A stretch of DNA of 34,984 nt from Longimicrobiales bacterium (GCA_028278645.1 JANQDZ010000079.1:1-34984), one strand, 5' to 3'; counted from the stretch's first letter, positions 8,629-16,869 are shown. The notes: a model not told the origin generated them from the sequence alone. A program made the numbers and translations.

Positions 8629-9456
8629 CCGGTAGCTCCCCAGCACATGGCACTCGGCTCCCAAATCTGCCAACTCAGCTAGGCTATCTTCCACCACACC
8701 GGCCGAATCCGCCCGCAGGTCGGCAAAAAAGCGATACTCCCAGGGCCGGCCTCGGATCGGGCTGGACTCCAACTTCGTGAGGTCGATGCCCCGTTCTGAA
8801 AAGACCGCCAAGGCCCGGTGAAGGGAGCCGGGTTCGTGGGGTACGACAAAAGCGAGGCTGGTTTTTGAGAACTTACCCGGCCCCCTTTCGGCCTCACGGG
8901 AAATCGCGAAAAAACGGGTGAAGTTCAGGTGGTCGTCTTCGATTTCGTGGAAGAGTGCCTGAGCCCCGTACTTCTCCGCAGCCAGCGCCGACCCGATGGC
9001 GGCATCATACCCAGCGGATCCGATCATGAGATCCCGAACGCTGCCAGCCGTATCGTACACCGGAACCGGTTCAATCTCCGGGTGTTCCCTGAAGAATTGA
9101 AAACATTGCTGAAGTGCCACCGGGTGAGATGCCGCCCTTCGCACATCGCTCAGCTGCCGCCCGGGCTCCACGAGGAGAAGGAGTCTAATCCTGACGCGCG
9201 TCTCTCCCACCACGTGAAGTCCACTCTCCAACACTCTCTGCAGGTTGCCCGGGACCGAACCGGCCAGAGTGTTCTCAACCGGTACAATCCCGCGATCGGC
9301 CTCACCGGACACGACAGCGGAAAAGAGGTCATCGAACGTCCGGGTCGGTACCAGATCGAGATCCGGCCCAAAGAGGTTCACTCCGGCCTCGTGGCTGAAG
9401 GCGCCCGCCTCACCTTGTATGGCCACAGAAAAAGGTGCAGGATGGGCCTGATTCAT
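8608..9456 (-). CDS. pheA: Prephenate dehydratase
   Basis: Protein of 282 residues that converts prephenate to phenylpyruvate in phenylalanine synthesis. ATG 9456 overlaps the chorismate mutase stop as ATGA; a frame extending nine codons further upstream is ignored because it would enter that gene. The catalytic domain (about residues 6-185) shows AIQGEAGAFSHEA, the binding-loop segment RGIVPVENTLAGSV and the NFTRFFAI segment containing the catalytic Thr-Arg-Phe triad. A C-terminal ACT domain (about 195-275) would bind phenylalanine. Its regulatory motifs are altered relative to Escherichia coli: GALV reads GSLH and ESRP reads ESSP, so feedback strength may differ. It forms a two-gene unit with the mutase and is probably translationally coupled to it. 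Confidence 0.93.
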   Translation of the reverse strand: MNQAHPAPFSVAIQGEAGAFSHEAGVNLFGPDLDLVPTRTFDDLFSAVVSGEADRGIVPVENTLAGSVPGNLQRVLESGLHVVGETRVRIRLLLLVEPGRQLSDVRRAASHPVALQQCFQFFREHPEIEPVPVYDTAGSVRDLMIGSAGYDAAIGSALAAEKYGAQALFHEIEDDHLNFTRFFAISREAERGPGKFSKTSLAFVVPHEPGSLHRALAVFSERGIDLTKLESSPIRGRPWEYRFFADLRADSAGVVEDSLAELADLGAECHVLGSYREWPPDA

Positions 9457-9776
9457 CTCGATGGCTTCCCATCGGAGGCCCACCGAGAGAGACCGATCAG
9501 GCGCCAGAAGACGTCTCGCAAGACTTCCGGTTCGAGTCCTTTTTCCCTTGCTTGTTGGGCCGCTCTCCGGACCACTTGTGCCTCCCTGGCCAGATCCACC
9601 AGACCAAGGCCGTGGGCCTCCTTCACGGCCGCTGCCTCCTGCGCCACCCTCAACCGGGCCGCGATCAGGTCGACGAGACCCTCATCGATTTCATCGATTC
9701 GCTTACGAAGTGATTCCAGGGCGACAGGAGGCTCGGCCGCCTTCCTTTGTCGTTCCGTCTGTTCTTGTTTGGACAC
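9453..9776 (-). CDS. Chorismate mutase, AroQ class
   Basis: Protein of 107 residues. I choose GTG 9776 because GAGGA lies seven bases upstream; an upstream TTG at 9794 falls in the T-run of the preceding terminator. It rearranges chorismate to prephenate, feeding the prephenate dehydratase encoded just downstream. The all-helical AroQ pattern is clear: LESLRKRIDEIDEGLVDLIA, then RLRVAQEAAAVKE and VDLAREAQVV. By eye against the E. coli enzyme, the residues equivalent to Arg11, Arg28, Lys39, Asp48, Arg51 and Glu52 are kept, while Gln88 appears to be Trp. A disordered, charged N-terminal tail of about 20 residues precedes the domain. In enteric bacteria the two activities are fused; here they are separate overlapping genes. 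Confidence 0.88.
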   Translation of the reverse strand: MSKQEQTERQRKAAEPPVALESLRKRIDEIDEGLVDLIAARLRVAQEAAAVKEAHGLGLVDLAREAQVVRRAAQQAREKGLEPEVLRDVFWRLIGLSRWASDGKPSR

Positions 9777-9792
9777 CGCTCGATCCTCGTGC

Positions 9793-9821
9793 AAAAAAAA
9801 GACCCGGCATCAGCCGGGTCT
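9793..9821 (-). terminator. Intrinsic terminator of the aldehyde oxidoreductase operon
   Basis: A perfect 9-bp stem (AGACCCGGC at 9800-9808 with its complement at 9813-9821) and an ATCA loop are followed, in the leftward direction, by a run of eight T (A-tract 9793-9800 on the plus strand). It sits 165 bases beyond the oxidoreductase stop and just ahead of the chorismate mutase gene. Confidence 0.9.
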
Positions 9822-9985
9822 CGTGACAAGCCAGATTCCAACCAACTTCAACTACGGGTAATGGGCCTCCGGCTTTGTCCCCGGCTTTTGAGCTGGGGGC
9901 CTAAAAAAATATCGGAAGCTGGTTTTTCCCGCGCACTTGTACATAGCCCGCAGGATGTAAGAGTCCGTCGTTGAAGTCAAGGGCC

Positions 9986-11761
9986 TTATTCCCACCCTTT
10001 TACCTCGTAGTAGTCGTCCACGAGTTTGTGGATGTTGATGGTCGTACCCTCAGCAGGCCCGTCGGGGATGGGATGGTTCACGAACCGATCCGGGAGGGTG
10101 TCGTCCTCCCTCTTGAGGCCCTCTCGCAGGTTAAAATCCCGCTCGACCTGGCTCACGTGGGAGCAGGCCAACCAGAGATCGTCCTTTGAGATCTCCTTGC
10201 CCAGGAATCCCGAATAGGCGTCGGCCGCCAGATCGAAGTCCACCACGTCCATACAGCAGGAGATGTTCTTGCAGATGGTCATGCTGTCCGAAAGCAGTCC
10301 CATGTGCTCGGCGTAGTTCACCAGGGCCCCCTTCCCTTCCTCACTCAACCGGTGTGCAGCTTGGGGGTTCCCGACCCTCCGCATGGCCAGCTCTTCGTCT
10401 CCCGTCAGCTCGATCATGGGCTCGCCCCGGTAGTGATCGCCTCCTCGGGAGTTCACGGCGTTCATCAAGCCGTATCCTTTGATCCCTCTCGGGTCGGCGG
10501 AGAAGAGTTCGAGACCCTTGACCTCGGCCGTGAGCTTCTTCGCCTCGGTTCCAAACTTCTCGGCCGCCCGCTTCGTCCCCTCGGACAGCAGGTCACCGAT
10601 CCCTTGTCGGTGGGCGATCAACTCCGGGAGCTTCAGCAGCGCTTCTTTCGAGCCCCACGACAGATCGATTCCGTCGCAGTCGTCGTCCGAGATGATTCCC
10701 TCGTGGCGGCATTCCATGAGCCAGGCGATGACTTCTCCGGTGCTGATGCAATCCAGGCCCAGCCGATTCACCATGTTCGAGACATGCACCGCCAGCTCCA
10801 GGTCCGACCCACCGACCTTGACCGTAAACGCAGCTTGGGCCTCGTATTCTGGGCCCTCCCCCTCGCTGTAGCTCGTGTAGTTGTACCGTGAGCAGTAGAC
10901 GTTGCAGTTATAACAGGCCTTCCCTTTTACCACATGGTCGCGGCGGAGGGCGTCGGAGCTGACCTTCTCAAGATCTTCAAAAACGGCGCTTCGATAATGG
11001 TAGGCCGGCAACACGCCATAGTCGGCCAAGGCGTCCATGATCCGAGTGGTCCCGTAGAGTTGCCGGGACCGGAACTGGCGGTGAGCCTCGATGTTGGCGA
11101 TCAGGTCAGAGCAGGCTTTTTGGAACCGATCAGGATCGGCCGGGCGGGTCGGCTTCGTCCCTCTGACGACAATGGCTTTGAGCTTCTTCGAGCCCATAAC
11201 CGCCCCCATACCCGTCCGGCCGCAGGCTCGAGCCAGGTTACAGGAGATTATGGCGTACTTAACCATGTTTTCGCCGGCCGGACCGATGGCCGCTACCTGG
11301 AGGTCCGGATCCCCAAGCTCGTCGATGAGTTGGACCGTGGCATCAGTGATATCCAAACCCACCAAGTGTGACGCGTCCCGGAGTTCGATCTGGTCGTTGT
11401 CGATGTAGAGGTACTTCCATTCTTCCGACGCCCCGGAAAAGACGATCTGGTCCACGCCGGCCCACCTCATCTCCGGGCCGAAGAATCCCCTGGCCCCGGA
11501 ATCTCCCAGGATCCCGGTAAGAGGGCTCTTTGCACTAGCGATGATCCGGCAGGTGGCGGCGAACTCGGTCCCTGTCAATGGTCCCACGGAAATGCAGAGG
11601 AGGTTCTCGGGCCCAAGCGGATCGATTCCCGCATCCAACTCTCGAAGGAGCGTGACGCTGTTCCAGGTTCGGCCGCCGATCCCATTCTCGGGCGTTGAAC
11701 CCCGACTGATCTCCTGCGTTGAGAGGTCTACCCTCAGGCTGCTTCCCTGGTAGATGCTCAT
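9986..11761 (-). CDS. aor: Tungsten-containing aldehyde:ferredoxin oxidoreductase, catalytic subunit
   Basis: Protein of 591 residues, close to the usual 600-620. The family oxidises aldehydes to carboxylates (or reduces acids) at a tungsto-bispterin and passes electrons through a [4Fe-4S] cluster. The cluster ligands are visible as C283-x2-C286-x3-C290 (CYNCNVYC) plus C496 (MTICKN), matching the spacing of the Pyrococcus enzyme. Pterin-binding segments include CGRTGMGAVMGSKKLKAIVV and GLDCISTGEVIAWLME. The N-terminal domain begins near residue 3 with the usual YQGSSLRVDLST strand. The start ATG 11761 overlaps the stop of the polyferredoxin gene as ATGA, so both are made together. There is no signal peptide, so it is cytoplasmic. 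Pterin synthesis, tungstate uptake and any NAD-linked subunit are not in the window. The physiological aldehyde is unknown. Confidence 0.93.
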   Translation of the reverse strand: MSIYQGSSLRVDLSTQEISRGSTPENGIGGRTWNSVTLLRELDAGIDPLGPENLLCISVGPLTGTEFAATCRIIASAKSPLTGILGDSGARGFFGPEMRWAGVDQIVFSGASEEWKYLYIDNDQIELRDASHLVGLDITDATVQLIDELGDPDLQVAAIGPAGENMVKYAIISCNLARACGRTGMGAVMGSKKLKAIVVRGTKPTRPADPDRFQKACSDLIANIEAHRQFRSRQLYGTTRIMDALADYGVLPAYHYRSAVFEDLEKVSSDALRRDHVVKGKACYNCNVYCSRYNYTSYSEGEGPEYEAQAAFTVKVGGSDLELAVHVSNMVNRLGLDCISTGEVIAWLMECRHEGIISDDDCDGIDLSWGSKEALLKLPELIAHRQGIGDLLSEGTKRAAEKFGTEAKKLTAEVKGLELFSADPRGIKGYGLMNAVNSRGGDHYRGEPMIELTGDEELAMRRVGNPQAAHRLSEEGKGALVNYAEHMGLLSDSMTICKNISCCMDVVDFDLAADAYSGFLGKEISKDDLWLACSHVSQVERDFNLREGLKREDDTLPDRFVNHPIPDGPAEGTTINIHKLVDDYYEVKGWE

Positions 11762-12270
11762 GAGTCTACCCTCCTCCCCTCAGCCCACCCTTTTCGGAGC
11801 GGCTCAGCCATCACCCCCGCGAAATGCACCCGACGCTGGCTCGGGGTCCCGCCCACCTCCAGGAAGGGTGCGAGGGATACCTCCTTTCCGGTCTCGTACG
11901 TAAGCGCCTCACTTGGGCAGACCTTCACACAGTTCGGGTCGCCGTCGCAAAGGTCACAGAACAGGGGTTCCTCGTAGAATCCCACAGCCCCCACCGGGCA
12001 GGCTTCGGCGCAGAGCCCGCATGCATCGCAGTAGTCCGAGTCCAGGACGATCTCACCCCGGTCTCCCACGGAGAGGGCCTCGGTCGGGCATTCCAGGCAG
12101 GGTTTCTCTTTGCAGCTGAAGCAGGCGATGGCCAGGTCGATTCCGGTTTCGTCCATCTTTGCCACGCGGATGCGGGCCAGGGCGGGAGAAACAGCTCCAA
12201 AGTGCCCGGCACTGCAAGCCACTTCGCACATCCGGCAGCCTACACAGAGTTTTATGTCGCAATGAATCAC
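11758..12270 (-). CDS. Polyferredoxin with four [4Fe-4S] motifs, AorA-like electron-transfer subunit
   Basis: Protein of 170 residues from GTG 12270, which has GGAG seven bases upstream. A TTG at 12291 would overlap the previous gene. Four cysteine groups are visible: CVGCRMCEVAC, CFSCKEKPCLEC, CDACGLCAEACP and CDLCDGDPNCVKVCP, sixteen cysteines in all, plus one extra near the N-terminus. This layout matches the small subunit AorA of bacterial tungsten aldehyde oxidoreductases and the DMSO-reductase/HycB-type polyferredoxins. It lies directly upstream of the catalytic subunit with an ATGA overlap, so it most likely forms its electron wire. No AorC-like FAD/NAD subunit is next to it, so the final electron carrier is not evident. 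Confidence 0.9.
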   Translation of the reverse strand: MIHCDIKLCVGCRMCEVACSAGHFGAVSPALARIRVAKMDETGIDLAIACFSCKEKPCLECPTEALSVGDRGEIVLDSDYCDACGLCAEACPVGAVGFYEEPLFCDLCDGDPNCVKVCPSEALTYETGKEVSLAPFLEVGGTPSQRRVHFAGVMAEPLRKGWAEGRRVDS

Positions 12271-12274
12271 TGAG

Positions 12275-12928
12275 TTACTCCATCCGCTCAATCCGCAGGA
12301 TGACGTTTCCGGCCGGGTCGGGACACAGGATCCGATTGTCTTCCTTCAGCCAGTCTCCGTCTTCCAGGACACGCTGTTTAGCCCCGAGGAGGGGAAGTGC
12401 CGCATGAAGGGCATAAAGGCATACATGCTCTCCGGGGGGGACGTAGAGCCGGCCACTTCGGAGAGTGAATACCGCCCCAGGTTTCATGCGGGAGGTGCAC
12501 TTACCCGTCACTGATTCCACATGAATCTTCAGGTTCGCCAGGTTTCCTTCCGAAGTCCCGCCTTCTTCGGAGAACTCGGTCATTTCCGGGTCGGGATCGA
12601 CGACTTCCCCACGACCTCGATGCCCCTTTTCCTCGGAAGGATCCACGGACCCCGTCTGCTCGATTTGAAAGATGACGCGCCCGTCGGGATCCGGGCATTG
12701 AGCGTGTTTCACCCTCCACATCCAGTCGCTGTCCTTCTCTTCGGCGAGCTTCCGTTCTTTTGGCGTAAGGACGGGGATGAGGCTCTGAAGCGCCCAGAGA
12801 CAGATGTACCCTCCTTCAGGGATCTGGAGATCCCCATCATTCACGGTGAAGTAATCCCCTGGCTCCATGGGCGGGCACGCGGTGCACTCTCCCATCACCT
12901 TCTTTACCGAGACCTTCAACTCGTACAT
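12275..12928 (-). CDS. Tandem TIGR04076-like protein in the aldehyde oxidoreductase operon
   Basis: Protein of 217 residues from ATG 12928, which has AGGAG five bases upstream; a longer open frame upstream is ignored. It contains two copies of one small domain. Copy 1 (about residues 1-95) runs from MYELKVSVKKVMGEC through YICLWALQSLIP to AQCPDPDGRVIFQIE. Copy 2 (about 130-217) runs from LKIHVESVTGKC through HVCLYALHAALP to ILCPDPAGNVILRIE. I recognise this as the TIGR04076 pattern, whose function is unknown. Three cysteines recur at equal places in both copies (G-x-C, V/I-C-L-x-A-L and C-P-D-P), which suggests metal or cofactor binding. An acidic, Gly-rich linker joins the copies. It is first in the operon, four bases ahead of the polyferredoxin start, so a role in assembly of, or electron transfer to, the oxidoreductase is plausible. 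Confidence 0.75.
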   Translation of the reverse strand: MYELKVSVKKVMGECTACPPMEPGDYFTVNDGDLQIPEGGYICLWALQSLIPVLTPKERKLAEEKDSDWMWRVKHAQCPDPDGRVIFQIEQTGSVDPSEEKGHRGRGEVVDPDPEMTEFSEEGGTSEGNLANLKIHVESVTGKCTSRMKPGAVFTLRSGRLYVPPGEHVCLYALHAALPLLGAKQRVLEDGDWLKEDNRILCPDPAGNVILRIERME

Positions 12929-13141
12929 CTCGACTCCTGGCTTCCTGGTTGGTGGGCCGCGTCGGCCACCTTCGAAACCCGGGCACAATGGCACCCCCAT
13001 GGGTCCATGGAAAGACCAGAACCGACCTACAGATTCACATCGACCTCGGATCCGGCCTCCCTCCCTCCGAGCCGGAGGCCTATTATGTCATTTCCAGGAA
13101 GGGAAAACCAAGGCAACTCCTCCAAATCGTTTGATCCGGCC
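12929..13141. other. Divergent intergenic region
   Basis: These 213 bases separate the leftward oxidoreductase operon from the rightward amidase operon and must hold both promoters. I see an inverted repeat GGCCTCC (13054-13060) / GGAGGCC (13074-13080) and a TATTAT at 13081-13086 that could be a -10 box for the amidase, but no convincing -35. No small gene is evident. Confidence 0.4.
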
Positions 13142-14728
13142 ATGAGAAAAAAACCAACCCGCTGGACCCAAATCACACTCCCCGCCCTGGCCCTCGTGGT
13201 CGGAGCTTGCGGACCGGACCCTGAGCCCATGGACATCGTGGAAGCCACCATCTCCGATGTCCAGGACGCCATCCTGGCCGGGACCACGACTTGCGAGATG
13301 GTCGTACAAGCCCATCTCGATCGGATCGAGGCCTACGACCAGGCGACGGTGAATGCCATCACCGTCCTGAACCCGGAGGCGCTTTCGCGGGCCAGGGAGA
13401 TCGACAAGTCGGTCGGAGCGGGGGAAGAGCTGGGCTCGCTCTTCTGTGTTCCCATGTTGGTGAAGGACAACTTCGACACCCAGGATATGGTCACCACCGG
13501 GGGCTCCATCGCCCTGGCCGAGAGCCTCCCTCCCGACGACGCCTTCATGGTGCGGCGGATTCGGGAGGAGGACGCCATCATCATCGCCAAGACCAACATG
13601 GCCGAATGGGCATTCAGCCCTCGCCAGTCCGTGAGTTCGTCCTTCGACACCACGGCTAACGCCTATGACCTGGAGAGGGTGCCGGCTGGGTCTTCGGGAG
13701 GAACGGCATCGGGGGTGGCAGCGAGCTTCGGCCTCATCGGATTGGGGAGCGACACGGGGAACTCCATCCGGGGCCCCTCTTCACACCTCGCCCTGGTGGG
13801 TATCCGGTCTACCATCGGACTAACCAGTCGGGACGGGGTCATTCCCCTGTCCTTCGATCGGGATATCGCCGGGCCCATGGGTCGAACCGTTGTGGATGTG
13901 GCCAAGGTCTTCAACGTCGTTGCCGGGTACGATCCGGCGGATCCCTACACGGAGCACGGGAGAGGAAGGAAGGAAGCCGACTATACCACTTTCCTGGGCG
14001 TAGACGGATTAGATGGTACCCGGGTCGGGGTCATGCGGGATCTTGTCGATCCGGAAGCCACCGATACAGCCATTGCCCGTATCTTCGAAGAAGCCCTTTC
14101 GGATCTGGCCAGGCTGGGGGCGGAGGTGGTGGATCCCTTCGAGTTTGATCTCGGCGCACAGTTGGAGCGCCCCGGCATGTTCTGCCAACGATTCCGGTAC
14201 GACATGTACCAGTATCTGGCATCTCTGGGTGACGAAGCGCCCATGGTGGACGTCCTCGAAGTTCTGGAGACCGGGCAATACTCCGACTACGCCGAGCGAT
14301 CTCTCAGGTCCAACATCGAAAGGCCTTTGGACACCCACCCTTCCCAATGGGATCCACCGTGCCCGGACTACTTCGAACACCCCGAGCGGCAGGGATACCT
14401 AAACGACCTGGTGGCCGCCATGAACGCCGCCGGGTTGGACGCAGTAGTCTATCCCTCCTGGACCTCTCCTCCTGCCCACATCAACCGAGCCCGACAGGAG
14501 TACCGCGGGGACAACAGTCAGCGCGTCGCCCCGGCCACGGGAATGCCGGCCATCACCGTCCCAATGGGGTTCAGCTATGGGAACCTCCCGGCCGGACTTC
14601 AGATCCTGGGGCGGCCGTATTCGGAGGGCCTGCTTTTAAAGCTGGCCTTTGCCTACGAACAGGGGACCCTTCATCGGAGGCCCCCTGAAGGATTCCCTGC
14701 CCTGGGTCCCGATGGTTCCGACGACTGA
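13142..14728 (+). CDS. Amidase-signature-family lipoprotein
   Basis: Protein of 528 residues. The start at ATG 13142 is chosen because a lipoprotein signal follows at once (basic MRKKPTRW, hydrophobic stretch, lipobox LVVGAC with Cys23); the frame is open much further upstream but runs antisense to the preceding gene. Amidase-signature residues are present: Lys108 (VPMLVKDNF), the cis-Ser in AGSSGGTASG (Ser184) and the nucleophile Ser208 in GSDTGNSIRGP. The usual TGGS is TGNS, with the serine kept. The enzyme should hydrolyse amide bonds of small molecules, cell-wall fragments or peptides in the periplasm; glutamyl-tRNA amidotransferase is unlikely given the export signal. It is first of a three-gene operon, with nine bases to the next start. 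Confidence 0.9.
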   Translation: MRKKPTRWTQITLPALALVVGACGPDPEPMDIVEATISDVQDAILAGTTTCEMVVQAHLDRIEAYDQATVNAITVLNPEALSRAREIDKSVGAGEELGSLFCVPMLVKDNFDTQDMVTTGGSIALAESLPPDDAFMVRRIREEDAIIIAKTNMAEWAFSPRQSVSSSFDTTANAYDLERVPAGSSGGTASGVAASFGLIGLGSDTGNSIRGPSSHLALVGIRSTIGLTSRDGVIPLSFDRDIAGPMGRTVVDVAKVFNVVAGYDPADPYTEHGRGRKEADYTTFLGVDGLDGTRVGVMRDLVDPEATDTAIARIFEEALSDLARLGAEVVDPFEFDLGAQLERPGMFCQRFRYDMYQYLASLGDEAPMVDVLEVLETGQYSDYAERSLRSNIERPLDTHPSQWDPPCPDYFEHPERQGYLNDLVAAMNAAGLDAVVYPSWTSPPAHINRARQEYRGDNSQRVAPATGMPAITVPMGFSYGNLPAGLQILGRPYSEGLLLKLAFAYEQGTLHRRPPEGFPALGPDGSDD

Positions 14729-14737
14729 GGGCCACTG

Positions 14738-15736
14738 ATGAACCTTCTCGTCACCGGGGCCACGGGGTTTGTTGGATCACACTTTTTGGACGCTTTGTCT
14801 GGGCGTCCCGGGGACGTGACAGTTCTGGTTCGGTCGACAAGTGACCTGACTCACCTGGATAATCCCGCCTGGTCCGGTGGCCCCCTCCACATCCGCAGGA
14901 TCACCGGCAGCCTGGAGGATGAAGAGGCACTGGGGGAAGCCGTGGAAGGTGCGGAGGCAGTCGTTCACCTGGCCGCCCTGACCCGAGCGAAAAACGAAGC
15001 GGAATTCCGAAAGGCGAACGAGGATGGGACCAGGAAGCTCCTAAGAGCCGCGAAGGACAGCGACACTTGTCGCCGGTTCATCTATTTGAGTTCCTTGGCG
15101 GCGGCTGGCCCTGCAGAGCCAGGAAAGCCTGTCGAGCCAGAGGACGATCCCCGGCCCCTCACGGCATACGGCCGCAGCAAGCTGGCAGGGGAGGCGGCAT
15201 GTCGGGAGGTCGCCGAGGAGATTGAGACAATCATCCTCAGGCCTCCGGCGGTCTACGGCCCGCGGGACCACGATCTCCTGTCATTCTTCAAGCTAGCGAA
15301 CGCAGGGGTCCTGCCCGTCCCCTTGGGCCCCGCCAGGTTTCTCCAACTGATCCATGTCCAGGATCTGGTTGTCGCAATCCGCCAGTCGATCTCGGCCCAA
15401 AAAGCCACTGGCGTCTACCACGTCGCAGAAGATGCGGCGTACTCCTGGTCCAACGTGTTGGCTTTGATGTCCGAGGCGGTGGGAAAGAGAGGGCGCCGGA
15501 TCCCGATCCCTCAAATGGTATTTCAACTTGCCGGGGCACTGAGTGGGGGCCTCGGTCGAGTGGTGGGAAAGCCTCAGATCTTTGACCGGGACAAGGCCCG
15601 GGAGCTCTTGGCTCCGGGTTGGCTCTGCGAGGTCGAGCGGGCCCGGTCAGATCTTGGGTTCTCTGCCTCCATCCCCCTCGAGAAGGGGCTGCGATCCACA
15701 GCCGCCTGGTACCGAGAGAAGGGGTGGCTGCGGTGA
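14738..15736 (+). CDS. Extended short-chain dehydrogenase (NAD-dependent epimerase/dehydratase family)
   Basis: Protein of 332 residues. The Rossmann motif TGATGFVGSH (residues 6-15) binds NAD(P). The sequence VVHLAALTR marks strand 4, FIYLSSLAAAG supplies the active-site Ser, and TAYGRSKLAGE gives the catalytic Tyr144 and Lys148. IILRPPAVYGPRD is the usual substrate-side motif. Together these assign it to the extended SDR superfamily, which includes sugar epimerases, dihydroflavonol-reductase-like and 3-beta-hydroxysteroid-dehydrogenase-like enzymes; the substrate is not readable. The C-terminal third has a hydrophobic helix but no clear membrane anchor. It lies nine bases after the amidase and overlaps the next gene by GTGA, indicating co-transcription. 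Confidence 0.9.
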   Translation: MNLLVTGATGFVGSHFLDALSGRPGDVTVLVRSTSDLTHLDNPAWSGGPLHIRRITGSLEDEEALGEAVEGAEAVVHLAALTRAKNEAEFRKANEDGTRKLLRAAKDSDTCRRFIYLSSLAAAGPAEPGKPVEPEDDPRPLTAYGRSKLAGEAACREVAEEIETIILRPPAVYGPRDHDLLSFFKLANAGVLPVPLGPARFLQLIHVQDLVVAIRQSISAQKATGVYHVAEDAAYSWSNVLALMSEAVGKRGRRIPIPQMVFQLAGALSGGLGRVVGKPQIFDRDKARELLAPGWLCEVERARSDLGFSASIPLEKGLRSTAAWYREKGWLR

Positions 15737-16869
15737 CCGGTCACCCTGACATACAGGTGGACTCGGTAAGGAGCCGGGGAGAGCTCAGGGAGTTCATCCG
15801 GTTCCCCTGGGAGGTTTACGTGAGAGATCCGGCGTGGATCCCACCGTTGATCCGAGAGCAGAAGAAGGTTCTGGACCCATCCCGGCACCCGTTCCATGCC
15901 CACGCCGAGGTGGAGTATTTCCTGGCGAGACGTAGCGGGCGGGTAGTCGGCAGAATCGCGGCCATCCTCAATCACCGGCACAACGAGTTCCACCAGGAAA
16001 AGACCGGATTTTTCGGGTTCTTCGAGGCCATGAACGACCCCTCCGCAGCCACAGCGCTGCTGAGCGAAGCCGAGGACTGGTTGGCAGGGAGAGGAATGGA
16101 TTCCGTCGTCGGCCCCATGAACTTTTCCACCAACGACGAGTCCCATTCCCCTGGAATCCTCCTGGATGGGTTCGACTCGGCTCCTTTTGTGCTCATGGCA
16201 CATGGCCGCCCGTATTACCCGGACCTCATGGAGGGGGCGGGGTTCAACAAGGCGAAAGACCTTCTGGCCTACTGGATCTCCTCCAATGAGCCACCGGAAC
16301 GCTTGGTCCGGGCCGTGGAGAGGATCGAGGCAGGGATCGATGGTCTGGAAATCAGAGAAGTGGACCTGAAGAAACTCCCCGAAGAGGTCGAGTTGGTCCA
16401 GTCCATCTACAACAGTGCTTGGGAAAGAAACTGGGGGTTCGTCCCTCTGACCGAAGCTGAAATCGACCATCTGGCGGCAGAGCTCAAACCGATCCTCGAA
16501 CCCAAGTACGTCCTACTCGCTTCGGTCCATGGGGAGCCTGTTGGCTTCGCCCTCACACTCCCCGACTTCAACCAACCCCTCCGGGGAGCGAACGGCCGAC
16601 TCTTTCCCCTGGGGCTCCTCAAGCTTCTTTGGCATTCACGGCGGATCGACCGGGGGCGGGTTTTTGCACTGGGCCTCAAGCCAGGTTTCCGCGGCAAAGG
16701 CATCGACGCGGTCTTTTACCTGAAGACCTTCCAGGCCGGTAGGGAACTCGGCCATACCACTGGCGAGTGCTCCTGGATTTTGGAAGACAACTGGAAGATG
16801 AGGAGAGCCCTGGAAAAAGCCGGCGCGAAGGTATACAAGACCTACCGGGTATACCGGAAAGACCTCTGA
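15733..16869 (+). CDS. GNAT-like N-acyltransferase-superfamily protein
   Basis: Protein of 378 residues from GTG 15733, which overlaps the SDR stop as GTGA and has AAGGGG eight bases upstream. No signal peptide or membrane segment is present. Recognisable segments are IRFPWEVYVRDPAWIPPLI near the N-terminus, GPMNFSTNDESHSPGILLDG in the middle, and a C-terminal GNAT-like region where GLKPGFRGKGIDAVFYL resembles the acetyl-CoA loop (R/Q-x-x-G-x-G/A). The protein family is widespread but, to my knowledge, lacks an assigned substrate. The double length suggests two GNAT folds, the first of them degenerate. Its place behind an SDR suggests a shared small-molecule pathway, which remains an inference. 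Confidence 0.78.
   Translation: MTGHPDIQVDSVRSRGELREFIRFPWEVYVRDPAWIPPLIREQKKVLDPSRHPFHAHAEVEYFLARRSGRVVGRIAAILNHRHNEFHQEKTGFFGFFEAMNDPSAATALLSEAEDWLAGRGMDSVVGPMNFSTNDESHSPGILLDGFDSAPFVLMAHGRPYYPDLMEGAGFNKAKDLLAYWISSNEPPERLVRAVERIEAGIDGLEIREVDLKKLPEEVELVQSIYNSAWERNWGFVPLTEAEIDHLAAELKPILEPKYVLLASVHGEPVGFALTLPDFNQPLRGANGRLFPLGLLKLLWHSRRIDRGRVFALGLKPGFRGKGIDAVFYLKTFQAGRELGHTTGECSWILEDNWKMRRALEKAGAKVYKTYRVYRKDL

Noticed and set aside
9528-9545. GGTTCGAGTCC resembling a tRNA T-arm
   Set aside because: It lies inside the chorismate mutase coding sequence, and no acceptor or anticodon stems can be found around it.
9777-9794. TTG 9794 as the chorismate mutase start
   Set aside because: That start falls in the T-run of the upstream terminator; GTG 9776 has a good ribosome site.
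12521-13141. Upstream in-frame extension of the amidase by 207 codons
   Set aside because: It runs antisense through the TIGR04076-like gene, whereas the lipoprotein signal at 13142 marks a natural start.
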